DNA from: Durusdinium trenchii
Lineage: Eukaryota; Sar; Dinophyceae; Suessiales; Symbiodiniaceae
Direction: 5' to 3'
NCBI GenBank assembly: GCA_963970005.1
Contig: CAXAMN010023295.1
Coordinates: 712,378-776,377 of the forward strand
Length of the DNA stretch: 64,000 bases
The notes beneath the pieces are model-generated. The model saw only the letters and a list, made by a program, of their open reading frames with translations, ran no database searches and had not been told where the DNA came from. The position numbers and the translations under genes were made by a program. Each line of letters opens with the position of its first letter. Position 1 is the stretch's first letter. Shown here in pieces: positions 46,601-55,889 of this stretch.

Positions 46601-47355
46601 CGGAGATCCAGCTCAATGACAACAAGAACGTCCTCCAGGACGAGTGGACATCTTCATCAAGTATAACCTCATTGGCACCTTCATCGTGGACGGGGTCGAC
46701 AACCTTTAAGAAACAACCACAAGGACATCATCTAGAAGCAAAGATGATCCATGGGGGCTGCGAGCAACTCCTGAAGTTGTACAGCCAAGGGGGAGAGATC
46801 ACTTTCTTCTATGACCGAGACCTACCAGAGTCTCAATCCTTGCAGAATGTCACCCTGGCAGCTTGGAAAAGCTATCGACTAAAAAGACGGACGGTCAACA
46901 CGCTCAGCTCCGAGACCCAGGCCTTGGTTCGAGGTCTAGGTTCAGTTCACTGGTATAGGGTCCTGATCCTTGAAGCCAAGGGATTGACCCTTTCAGCTCG
47001 TCAGTGGCAAACCGAGGTGGCGCGACTCCCCTTCATCTGCGTGACAGACTCCAAGTCATTATTTGACACCATCAACAAGGACACCAACCCGGCATCACAA
47101 TGTGAGGACAAACGCACGTCCATCGACATCTCACTCATCAAGCAGGAAGTTCACGAGATGAACGGCCGAGTTCGGTGGGTGGATGGGCGAACTATGCTAG
47201 CTGACTCTCTCACGAAAGACACCAGAGGTGACTTTCTTAGAGAAGTGATGTCCTCCGGAAAATGGAGCATCTTGGAAGAAGGGGCCGCGCTACAGCGCAA
47301 GCTCGCAGAGCGAGGAGGTGGCCACGAGGTTTTTATGATTTTTAGCACCTTTTGA
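43693..47355 (+). CDS. Copia Pol: C-terminal integrase half, reverse transcriptase, RNase H
   Basis: One uninterrupted frame of 1221 codons including the stop, with no start of its own. Integrase: LLCDLGREF (second catalytic Asp, codon 43732-43734) and LETPEQRGFVERQG (catalytic Glu, codon 43837-43839). A long variable region follows with MEPPPGLLPHQVGLPSD. Reverse transcriptase of the RVT_2 type: KCRHVMMGF, GYADFTQAFHSGD (motif A Asp, codon 45652-45654), TCYGLTDGPSAWF, and VALATDDLLHG (motif C, codons 45955-45960). RNase H: GVVTDAAWG (Asp, 46420), LSSETQALVRGLG (Glu, 46912), FICVTDSKSLFD (Asp, 47047) and DGRTMLADSLTKD (Asp, 47203). All polymerase and RNase H catalytic residues are present. 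It copies element RNA into DNA. Expression presumably depends on frameshifting from Gag. The stop overlaps a motif complementary to the LTR. Confidence 0.9.
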   Translation, partial: HRRTTGPPRKLLCDLGREFQKQFEDYAEADGAELLPSSLETPEQRGFVERQGQLFKEMAYKVMEQISCKDWDTWKEVIDITCHTKNRLLSRGGFSPAQRVFGYQQRIPGGLMSEGSDDLAVQSRCAAGDLGIQQAMDIRESASKAFHEIDCRQAVRAAATHGPRPHYDYQPGQAVFFWRRGTDPARRSANAFWHGPARVIAVQLPTTVWLSYNHYLIKAAPEKLRPASEEEHLSLSGWLEGIGHAKKQFETDQVKGMIDLKKEQDTPPEDSESNNDYWTKLGSYWIRVHESPRSTYFHPADPSGQPLPFNIEDLDDWCRHEMILPDRSVQVEETTWQDSSDLARSPPVESWTGKTWFRLQEVLPAQGVKRPDRLSPPLRRVRQKATMDSEGNEIKEEKINQPTEETPAESNPSPNDMPEADIPIVPEDEEAIMEPPPGLLPHQVGLPSDASAGLTTYTPSLAPSQTLPRDEAEKRPGSEHTEDRWENIPPMKKSRLELLEALHLQLGPRGNTRPGKNRECSLKDFTGKDLERFKQAIHKEINNNLGTGAYEILSPTESAQVRRNKPDKIMKSRYVFTRKPIEDFALEDAKSSDIILDSNVSEGPTKAKCRHVMMGFSEPDLLSLETSTPQVHRDSVVFATQILASKGWQPGYADFTQAFHSGDAINRELYAELPREGIPGVEPNQLIKLKKTCYGLTDGPSAWFKHIVKYLTKELGYRQSIVDPCLFFLDQENIVENHEEEDLNSIEGIVALATDDLLHGGTQRHMERMETLRKRYTLGKYTWGQGRFVGKDFTPLPDGSIRIDQEFYVKARVQEVPITKERKRRKYSQCTLVEIEQLRALLGTLAWVAKETRADLAGKIALVQQSFPRPLIRDILMANVIAKEALDNSQLGIRVMPIPLERLHAGVVTDAAWGNAREFGQYLEDSKTDWWEELPDRWIRHHQIPRVTGFHPAAAPGGPDLHDLLPDRYTEIQLNDNKNVLQDEWTSSSSITSLAPSSWTGSTTFKKQPQGHHLEAKMIHGGCEQLLKLYSQGGEITFFYDRDLPESQSLQNVTLAAWKSYRLKRRTVNTLSSETQALVRGLGSVHWYRVLILEAKGLTLSARQWQTEVARLPFICVTDSKSLFDTINKDTNPASQCEDKRTSIDISLIKQEVHEMNGRVRWVDGRTMLADSLTKDTRGDFLREVMSSGKWSILEEGAALQRKLAERGGGHEVFMIFSTF

Positions 47356-47375
47356 CCAACAGAACATGTGGTCGG

Positions 47376-47495
47376 TGCATTTCGAGAAGACCACCTTGGT
47401 CAAAAGCTGACGCCATAAACATTGGCTCAAGCCGAGCACGCAATGGTCAAAAGTGACCGCAGAAACCCCAGGTTCCAGCTACCACTGCGTTTGCA
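47376..47495 (+). repeat. 3' LTR of the Copia element
   Basis: 120 bp, identical to 40992-41111, followed directly by ATTAT (47496-47500), the copy of the target site. No clear polypurine tract precedes it. The nearest purine-rich stretch is at about 47311-47319. Confidence 0.95.
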
Positions 47496-49140
47496 ATTAT
47501 ATTACAGTATATTATGTAGATATATATATTATGTATATATCAGATATCATATTTTTTGTAAATAGGAAAACACCCGACCAATGGATGCGTGTGGGTGGGT
47601 TTTGAGTTTTGAGTCTATTGTCCTTCTTCCAGGAGGTCGAGCTTGGAGGTCCTATATTAATACACACTCATCTGGGAATCCATTCAGCATGGTTCGTTTG
47701 CGACAAAGGCAGTTCACACACCAAGCCACTGCACAGACACCTCCACCACCGCACCGTATACTGGCGCGCCAGCAGGGTCAGGGACTTCCCAGTAGAGCCT
47801 GATGCTTTCGAAGCGCTTGAAGCGTGGAAAAGTCTATCTATCTTCCTGCCCCCACTCTTTTTGTTGCAGATCATGGGAGGCATAGTGCCATACGGTTTTT
47901 CTTTCAAAAGTAAGGAGTCATTTGCCATGCTGCCCTGTGCATGCCGCATGCCATGCCACATGCCGCATGCCTCACATGGTAAGGGCCCTTGGGCTCCACC
48001 CGAAGCTCACGGGGCCGCTCGGGCTTGTGACTCGTGCGGCAATCAAGCCTGAGAGGACTGGGCGGAGAAGAGTGGTCTAGTGACTGGTGGGTTGTCACGT
48101 AACACCACCCCAAGAAGTCACCTGGATGTTGGTAGTTGGTGCTATCAACACACCATGTTGGTTCCCAAAATGCCAAGTACATCCAACGGCTGATCTTTTG
48201 GAATGGAGGCAGCCGGGTGACTTGCATGTTCATGCATGGAATTTCCATGCATGTCGTCGGCATGCGAATAAGTGTTCAAGAGTGTTCATGAATGTCTTGT
48301 CCCCAAATCCTCATGAGGCAGTTCAAGACCCTGGCACCAGCTTCAGGTTCTCCAGATCTGTAGAGGTGGACAACTCTTCTTTCAGCTCCGGCTGTGACTG
48401 TTAAACCCATGCAGCTTCGAATGAAACTCAGTCAAGAGAGGGCCACAGGGCCCGCAGCGGGGCGCACAGTACACACAGTTGACACTGGTCGTCGACTCGC
48501 GTGGGGGCAAACAGCAAAAACAAGGCCTCTTGCGGTATTGGAAGGGTGCTTGGGTGCAAATCTTCCATGTTTTATTGAGCAATATGTGCATCATTTGAAG
48601 CCATGTTACAAGTAACAAAGACTAATGGGTAATCTTCTCAATATTCTGCTTCTTAATCTTCTCTTCTTCCTCCTCTTCTTCTTCTTCTTAATCTTCTCTT
48701 CCTCTTCCTCCTCCTCCTCCTCCTCCTCCTCGTCTTCGTCTTCCTCTTCTTCTTCTTCTTCTTCTTCTTATTCTTCTTCCTTTTCTTCTTCTTATTCTTC
48801 TCCTCTTCTTCTTGTTATCCTTCTTCTTCTCCTCTTCTTCTGCTATGCATGTGCGCGCCTTGCTCTTGAGGGGATGCATTCCTTCGATGTGTTTCTGACC
48901 AAGCCACACCCCAGAAGGTTGAAAGCTTCTGCCGACCGGGTTCCTTAGGATGCTGCAACTCCCATTGAGCGGCTGAAGCTGGAAACACATTCTATACCTA
49001 GAGAATCCTTTTGAGTTCCAGCTCAGCTGGTTAGATCTAGGTCCTTTTCACCAGAAGGCACCCGAACATCATGAGTATCATGAGTCTTGCCTTATATACA
49101 AGAAAACATCTTTGATATACTGTGTCGTCCATAAAGGTAC
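47496..49140. other. Stretch without a supported gene
   Basis: AT-rich flank to about 47560, then mixed sequence without a defensible exon, then the pyrimidine microsatellite at 48640-48842 (listed separately). The open frames across the microsatellite are repeat artefacts. Confidence 0.45.
48640..48842 (+). repeat. Polypyrimidine (CTT)n/(CCT)n microsatellite
   Basis: Nearly pure C/T for about 200 bases, made of CTT, CTC and CCT triplets with a few A. The minus strand is the matching polypurine tract, giving Arg/Glu-rich fake proteins. Confidence 0.9.
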
Positions 49141-49253
49141 CTGAAAAAAGTAAAGCAATTCCGCTTCCCGTCGAGCATCTCTGGCCACAGGCGGAAGCGA
49201 TACCCGCAGTCGCTCTGAAGTCCTTGGACCTGTGGCAGGTGCCCCGCATGCTC
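49141..49253 (-). CDS. Probable exon of an unrecognised gene
   Basis: Minus strand, acceptor GTCCAG|G (49254/49253), donor TTTCAG|GTACC (49141/49140), 113 nt. One frame reads EHAGHLPQVQGLQSDCGYRF and then RLWPEMLDGKRNCFTFS. A second frame is also open. Splice signals are good at both ends. GYRFRLW could be a strand of an immunoglobulin- or FN3-like fold, but that is not enough for a family call. Confidence 0.38.
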
Positions 49254-50082
49254 CTGGACTAGACCCTTCTTGATTCCTTCTTGGAATTTGTTGAAAAGAC
49301 AAATGAAAACGTATCCAAAAAAGACAAAGTCTCAGGTGTGCTACTCTCGAACACGGCGAAGGCCGATGTCGAGGACCTCGAGCCTCCACCAAAGCGTGGA
49401 GGCGATCGCCCTTCACCAAGGCCTGTGAGAGACAGGTTCTGACTTGTCCAGCCACGGATGGTTGATCGACAGATATAAAATGTTGTTACGATTGAAAATA
49501 TGTGTGCATATAATTTGATATTATATGTAATATTGTTTTTTGCGCGTGATTCTATGATCATATTCATATGGTTCCTTTTTAGGTTCATGGTTGCACTCCG
49601 TTCATTCCTGTGCTAAGGAGAGAACTACAAAATCAAGGAGGGCTAAACCAAAAGCCAAAGAAAGGATGTCAAATGGATGCTGTCAATACCAGAGACAGCT
49701 CGTCAGAAGTTGGTGTCCCCTTTTCAGGTGCTTGGTCTAATAGGTATGTCTCGCTCAAAGTCAAAAACCTTACCTTGCCTGAATGGAAGAAAATACCGGT
49801 AGGAGAGAAAAAGAAACTAATAAGTCATGAGGGTCACATTTTGGTGTTCGGAGGACCCTCATGAAGTTGAACAGAACAAAAGAAAGTTTTCGGAAACTGG
49901 GTGGTTAGAACTGCCTGGGCCTTCCTGTCGGGGGTGTCTTGGCTGGAGATCAACAAGTAGTGGGCTGGGGCCCTTCAGCCAAGGTGACCTTGAACGGAAG
50001 GTGCTGGTATGATTGGTCTGCCCAGACACGCCAAACAGGCCTTGTTCTCTCAAAACCGAAGGACTATATTATACAATAGGTT

Positions 50083-50100
50083 TTATAGGGGCCCCTATAA
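50083..50100. repeat. Perfect 18-bp palindrome
   Basis: TTATAGGGGCCCCTATAA is its own reverse complement. It lies in an AT-rich stretch where TATTATACAATA occurs on both sides (50067-50078 and 50147-50158). Confidence 0.8.
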
Positions 50101-51933
50101 CAGGTTTATAAACCATAGGTTTATAGATAGGGGTCATCTTGGGTCCTATTATACAATATGACCTTTGACCCCAGATTCGGCCCCAAGATTCGGGTCTGAT
50201 CCCTTTCGATTCGCCAGGGTCTAGCCGTCAGGTCCCAGCCTGCAGGATCTTCACCTTCTCCTCCACCACTGCAGCCCAGGACAAGGTGCCCGCCTTGGTG
50301 TGGATGACCAGTGACCCCAAGGAAAGGTGTGACCGGGTGGTGCCTGGTGGATGTCAGCTTCATGGTGACTTGTGGCCTCGATCCGGAAGATCGGAAGGCA
50401 AGATACCATGGACATGGAGTTGCAGAATCACAAAGCTTGAGATACCAAACCAGGGTTTCAAGATGGGAGCAATGAAAAACCATAGGATATGTCTCAAAGA
50501 AACAGTAGCGCTAGAAAGGAAAATAGTAACTTATACTTGTGGATCAAAGTCCCCAATCCCTGGTTGACTCACCAATCAACATGAACAGAATGGACTAGCT
50601 GGTGACTACCTCAGATGTCAACCCACCGTGTTTGGGGGGTTCTTTCATTTCAACCATCCAAGGTAGCACTAGACGTCCGGCCTCTTCCAGCAGCAGCTTG
50701 CTGAGCCCCACCACGCAGCAAAGCTGCCCGGGATCGTAACCTCGGCCCCCGCAGCTGAGTGGAAATCCATCCAGCGGACTTGGGGGGAAACCCGACATGC
50801 AAGGAGAGCTTCATCCCTGTGTCGCGCCTTGAGCCCTTCCCAACAGCCCAACAGTCAAAAGAAACACCACTGAGAGGCTGACTCAACTCAAAGCGCAGCT
50901 GGATCGTCGTGGCCGTGATATCCCCGCCTGAATGTTCGAGAGCCGCTTGGGAGCTTCTTCCACCAGTACCGACAGGTGCTCATCGGTGTGTTGGCGTCCG
51001 CTTGGCGGGTGTTTGGCTCATGTTGGCGCATCCAACATGGTTCTGCCAAGGGTGTGGATCAAAAGCACACAAGATCTCCAACTCATCTGTGTCAGCAGGG
51101 AAAACTGCACACCTCTGGATTGAAGGATTTCCAGGGTCAACAGCCCCTCAGGTTAGATTGTTCTCCTTTCCAAGCTACAAGTAAGGGTCTTGGGTGCGAC
51201 TGGCCGTTGCGCCGTACCTGAGGACAAGGAGCTTGCCAGATGGAAGTAGACTATGTCTAAAGCGGAGTCTCTCTTCAATCTACTTCAGGATCCAAGTTGC
51301 AAGTTGTGCTGGTGAGGCAGCTGGGTATCTACTGAGCAAACCCCCATCAAAAACAAAAGAAACGACGGCGTGCACAACAATTCCCGTGGTCTGCTGGGGC
51401 AACAAACAAGGCAGATCAGCAGATCTCCCAACATTGCAAGTGCCAACAAAGCCCACAAATCATGAATCTGCCCCAGTGGAGGCGTGGATGTGTGGGCTTT
51501 TGGGATCATAGATGGTGGATGGGGATCTGCCCCAGTGTTGGGAGTATCAACTAATCTGAATGGGCCATGAACTCATCAGGACTTATGAAATCGATTCATC
51601 GAGATCTGTTTTTCATTTGGAACTTACAGATTTTACCTGAACTCTTCGTTTCATGTTGATCCAGAACACAGATCTTGATGTCCAACACCCAACTTGAGAT
51701 GTTTGCTTTCTCAGGGTCTTGTGGACGAAGCCTTCACTTCCCATGGTGCCCCCACCCCAAAAAAAGGAAACTTTCTAGGTTCCATGTTGGGCCACGGAAG
51801 CTGGCGATGTCCTCCTTGGTGCCGACCTCATTCGAGCTTCGAAGCCGCACCACCTGGGACGCACGTGGCGACGCACCGAAGGAGGTCGGCAACAGGAGAC
51901 CCCAATTGAATGGACTACAAGGGATATTGCCCT

Positions 51934-52028
51934 GGAAGATTCACATGGAACCTGAAAACCACTGAGTTGTAGGCAGAGCAATAAAAAGTCTTCCAATGGT
52001 TCATTTTCAGGTTCCATGTTGATCTTCC
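51934..52028. repeat. Foldback (MITE-like) element
   Basis: Arms of 25 bp (51934-51958 and 52004-52028) around GGAAGAT...CATGGAACCTGAAAA, with 23 complementary positions and a 45-bp centre. The total is 95 bp. Complementarity continues weakly for a few bases outside. Confidence 0.7.
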
Positions 52029-53351
52029 CGGGTGTATGGCTTTGGGGTGGTTTTGACCCATGCCCAACTGATGGTGCCACCTTCTGGTGCCACCCATCAC
52101 GGTGTGCTGTGCTTTTGATGGGTGGCACAATGCGGAGACCAAGGTTGCAATGTCTTTTTCCCCCTAAGGATGGGCTCTGCATGGATCAACGAAGGTGAAA
52201 ACTGGAACAAACATTGACACACTGATCACTGATGCATCTCAATGAGAATTGCTCCAAGTGTATCTGTGTCAGACAATATCAGACATGCTCGACCCTTTTG
52301 AGCCTTCACACTTGGATTGCCCAGTTCTTTTCCAACAACAAGAGTGAGCATTCATTAACATAAGCTACTGGCCTGATCCTTGTGACACCGACATCGCCTG
52401 CTTCCGAAGAAAAGAAAGCCTTTCGCTCCCGTCGGTTTCGCCCGGTTTCGCTCCCGTCCACTCGAGTCTTCTGAGCCCGAGAGAAATCCATGTCAGGGGC
52501 CCGAGTGGAGGGTAGGAGTGTCCCATATATCCACTCACTGGATGGGACGAAACAACCCGGCCCTGTGGAACTTCTGCTCTCACACATCTACATTATATAT
52601 GTGGGTTTTCGTCTGTGCTTCTCTTGACCTGGTCTCGTGATCCCTGCATTTGCTCATTTGAGACACATTCACAGGATGGCCAAGCTTTTGTGCACTGCAA
52701 GGCTTAGCCAAGCCACATATGCAGTTTCCATTGCCAAACCACAAAGCGTGGCTGTCCTGAGCTGCAACCTATGACAAGAGCGGATTTTATGGGTCAATAC
52801 ACCCAAGTGCAACTTGTCACACATTTGTCTCAGCACCTGAGAGATTATGATTAAGGATGGGAAGCTGCATCCTACAAAAAGCGCTGTCTTTCATGTCATC
52901 GTCCACCACTTGTTCGAAGGCCCAAGGACCAGGAGCTGTGGCTGTGCTCATCTGTTCTGGAGACAGGCGCCTGGCAGGCGGCTCATGTCTGAGTCAGCCC
53001 GAGTCATTTTCTGCGAACCGAAAACTCGGCTGAACCGAGACTGGGGAGACGGCTGGATCGAAAAAGCCCCCCAACAACGTTGGTTCGTCGTCTTTCGCAA
53101 GAAAAGAACCGGGCTTGACTCCTCTGGTGTTCTGCACCCCAAAAGCAGATCGACCTCGCTCCAGCTGAGTAACCTGACCCCGCCTGCTGTACGGTCGCCC
53201 AAATGGAGCTCTCACACCAGAACTCGACCGTGCACTCGAGGATGGGGGCACCTTCCTTGGAAGACCAATGGGGCACGCAAAGGCTCGGCGAAGTGCGCGA
53301 AGTGAATGGTGGAGGTACATTCGAAGGCTACCAAGTTGGATGATACTATTA

Positions 53352-53419
53352 TAGACTCTCTATCAGACTCTATCATGATTAAAACTGAAAACATATGAGA
53401 GAGTCTGATAGACTCTCTA
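53352..53419. repeat. Short foldback element
   Basis: TAGACTCTCTATCAGACTCT (from 53352) is answered by its near complement at 53395-53419, 21 of 25 positions, with an 18-bp AT-rich loop. Confidence 0.6.
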
Positions 53420-53791
53420 GTCATATGGATGGCTATACCCAACTACTCTATCATATGGCTGGGTCAATACTAAAACTCTTTACAATCTTACAATCATGGT
53501 AGGTCGACCTCATCCTAAGCACCCACGCCACTGGGCCAATCATGGTAGATCCTTTTCATCAGAGTTCAAGCGGCCGGATCCTGTGTGCGCCATTGCAGCT
53601 CGATGAACTCCAAGGCCCTCCGAGAGCCTCAGACCGGTGATGGTCGTTGGTGTGAGCAGCGAGCTAACAGCCGGTTTGGTGGGGGTCCTTCCAAAGCCAC
53701 CAGTCTGAAGGTCGAAATAATGAAGAAAAGTGAAGCCGAACACACCAATGCGTAAAGAGAAATGCTTATCCGGCTTATCCATTGTGCTTTC

Positions 53792-53839
53792 GTGTTCACC
53801 CCGGTGTTCACCCCGGTGTTCACCCCGGTGTTCACCCCG
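53792..53839 (+). repeat. 12-bp tandem repeat, four units
   Basis: GTGTTCACCCCG is repeated four times without change. Confidence 0.9.
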
Positions 53840-54340
53840 GCGCACGTGATCTTTGAGACCGCCCTTCTTTTGGATGCCACAAAACCCGCGACATCTTACA
53901 ACTTACAGCATCTATATTATAAATTATACATTATTATAAACATCTATCAACCCAAACCCGCTTCTAACCCAGCAAATTGATCGGTAGAACTGGGCTTCTC
54001 CTTCCTCGACTCTCCAGCGTCTACGTCCGCCCAGCTCCGTTTCGCCAGGCGGCAGTGCAAGTCCTTCACTTCCTCTGGCCTTGAGGAGGGCTGGCATAGC
54101 AAGGTGGACGATGGCACCCGCGACCTGGCATAGCACGCTGTGGCGATTTGGGGCGACCTGAGCATGAAAACCGTGTTGTTGGGGGCAAAATGGGAGTGAA
54201 ATGGTGTGGATGTGATATGAAGTGACATGAAGTGACTAATGTGAGACCTTGCCAAGACCCCGAATTCGAGGCGTACCCTGCCTCCCAACGGAAGATGGTC
54301 CGCCGCGCCTCCCCACGAGGTTTTGGGACCACACCCTCAC

Positions 54341-54379
54341 CTCACTGGTGACGTCCGCCGGCAAGTTGCTCACCGTGAC
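54341..54379 (-). CDS. Short exon with the start of an RNA recognition motif
   Basis: Minus strand, acceptor GCCAG|G (54380/54379), donor GAG|GTGAGG (54341/54340), 39 nt or 13 codons in phase 0: VTVSNLPADVTSE. This matches the first strand and turn of an RRM (RNP2, V-x-V-x-N-L-P, then D-V-T-x-E leading into helix 1). RRM proteins bind single-stranded RNA and are abundant in dinoflagellates. The remaining RRM exons were not identified with confidence. The segment 53995-54084 downstream on the same strand may belong to the gene, and the GC-rich island 54497-54637 upstream has an acceptor CTCCAG|G. The match is short, so the call rests on few residues. Confidence 0.5.
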
Positions 54380-55789
54380 CTGGCGTCCAGCGGAAGAAGA
54401 TCCAAGCAACCACTGAATTGGAACAGATCAATCTTTTAAAACCCAAAGCTCAGAACCCGTTTCTTCTTGGAACCACCAGAAGAAACCACGGAAGAACCTC
54501 CCTTCGCTCCGCGCCACGGTCCGCCCCGTCCGCCTGGACGCTGCGGCTGGGCCCTCCACCAAGCTCGTCCCAGTCCCAGCTGGGCACCGAGGCGGAACAC
54601 CGAGGCGGCGTCGCAGCGCCCCAGGTGACCTGGAGAGGAGGTGTCCGTTCGCCACACCCAGGACGGCAGTGGCGAAGAGCGAAGGCAGTAGGAGCAGTCA
54701 ACTGAGAAGATGGTCGTGTTGAAGTTCCCAGGACTTCGTGTTGAAGTGACGTACAGCGAGCGCTGTGCAAGGGCATGTTTTTGGGACCCAAAAAAACCGA
54801 CGAGTGGCCAGTCGTGCTAGGGGAGCGTCCTATGGGATTTGTCCAGAAGGTGTTGTATTGGTGAGTCGGGATGTGCTAGGAGTGCGTGCTTTGCATGGGC
54901 CTTAAGCACGCGAAAGCCACCTAAAGCACGCGATGTCAGAGGTACCAAAGATTTCTATTCAAACAGAAGGACAATGATGTTTGTGGTAGCCCAGTGGTGG
55001 TCGCGTTAGGATGACAAAAGCATCTAAGCTTTTAATATCAACGTTATCCTGTGTTGCTCTGTCAGCAGTTTCCCCTGATCTTCCCCTGGGTTTTCAATGG
55101 GTTTCAGCCAACTGGTGGTGGATGCTGACCGGATTGGTGTCTTGTTTCCAGCAGCTTCGCAAGGTTGGAACTTCCTACGCGCACGAGTTGGACGAGGCTG
55201 TCTTCTATCCACAGGTCCGTTCTTCTGTGTCTCAGACAGCCTGTTTCGCCATCCATGTGACTCAGACGAACACAAAGCCGGACCACAGTGATGAGGACCA
55301 TACCTCCACTTGACACACTCGGGTTCTTCTTCGCACCTTGCCACAGAGTTGCACTTCCAGGTCCGTGATGGGCGCCCCTGGCAGAAAAGCACAAAACTCC
55401 AAGGTGCGAGGTTGGACTTTCAGCAGATTCAGAGGGATACAAAAAAAAGGACATCAAAAAGATCCATTATGTGCCTAGAACCCAATTGACCCCCTTTTTG
55501 TGTCCTGTTTTGATAGAAAAGACTCTGTTTTGGATGATTAGTGGTCCCAAATAAGGACAGGTAAAAAAAAAAAACAAAACAAAGTATATAATAGATAAAA
55601 TATTGAAATATCTTGGGTCTATCCTATTACCTGTAACAGTGGATGATGATGGTTAGTAAAGGCCTTGTACAAAAAATTATGATAATTGTTTACTGACTGT
55701 TACAGGTAATAGGACAGACCCTAGAAATTAGGACAGGCCCTAGATTGGTTGTCATTATTGGCAGTCCCTTCGCACCTATTTCCACCTAC
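54380..55789. other. Stretch with one foldback element and no firm gene
   Basis: A GC-rich island at 54497-54637 is bounded on the minus strand by CTCCAG|G and GAG|GTTCTT and may be an exon, but two frames are open. The foldback element at 55615-55721 is listed separately. Confidence 0.4.
55615..55721. repeat. 107-bp foldback (MITE-like) element
   Basis: GGGTCTATCCTATTACCTGT (from 55615) is the left arm. The right arm at 55697-55721 matches it in 24 of 25 positions. A second, inner arm pair (GTTAGTAAA and TTTACTGAC) extends the hairpin. The right end sequence AGGACAGACCCTAGA is partly duplicated just outside (55730-55744). Confidence 0.75.
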
Positions 55790-55889
55790 CAAAAAGGTCG
55801 GCAAACACTGCGCCGTCCACCGCCCCAGGTGCTCTTTCCGCGCGTTTCCACGGACCTTCCGGGTCCTTCACCTGACACTCGAAGATCAC
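55790..55889 (-). CDS. Probable exon of an unrecognised gene
   Basis: Minus strand, acceptor GAAGCAG|G (55890/55889), donor TTTTTG|GTAGG (55790/55789), exactly 100 nt. The frame gives VIFECQVKDPEGPWKRAERA and then GAVDGAVFADLFG. Both splice signals are strong and the peptide looks like folded protein. No family was assigned. The ECQVKDPEGPW part could be a beta-sandwich strand pair. Confidence 0.45.

Larger units (their letters stand above)
40992..47495 (+). mobile_element. Ty1/Copia LTR retrotransposon, structurally complete insertion with defective integrase
   Basis: Two identical 120-bp direct repeats (40992-41111 and 47376-47495) begin TG and end CA. The host sequence ATTAT occurs directly before (40987-40991) and after (47496-47500) the element, a perfect 5-bp target duplication. 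Between them lie a tRNA-primer-like site, a gag-protease frame, a damaged linker and a long frame with the second half of integrase, an RVT_2-type reverse transcriptase and RNase H. The domain order protease-integrase-RT-RNase H is that of Ty1/Copia. Identical LTRs imply a recent insertion. The integrase lacks its zinc-binding part and first catalytic aspartate, so this copy probably moved with enzyme supplied by another element. Confidence 0.95.
49254..54340. other. Stretch with foldback elements and weak exon candidates
   Basis: Candidate minus-strand exons: 53193-53255 (21 codons, EGAPILECTVEFWCESSIWA, acceptor CCAAG|G, donor ACC|GTACAG) and about 53995-54084 (EEVKDLHCRLAKRSWADVDA, acceptor CTCAAG|G). 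Both have coding-like composition but short length. Foldback elements at 51934-52028 and 53352-53419, a palindrome at 50083-50100 and the 12-bp tandem at 53792-53839 are listed separately. Confidence 0.35.
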
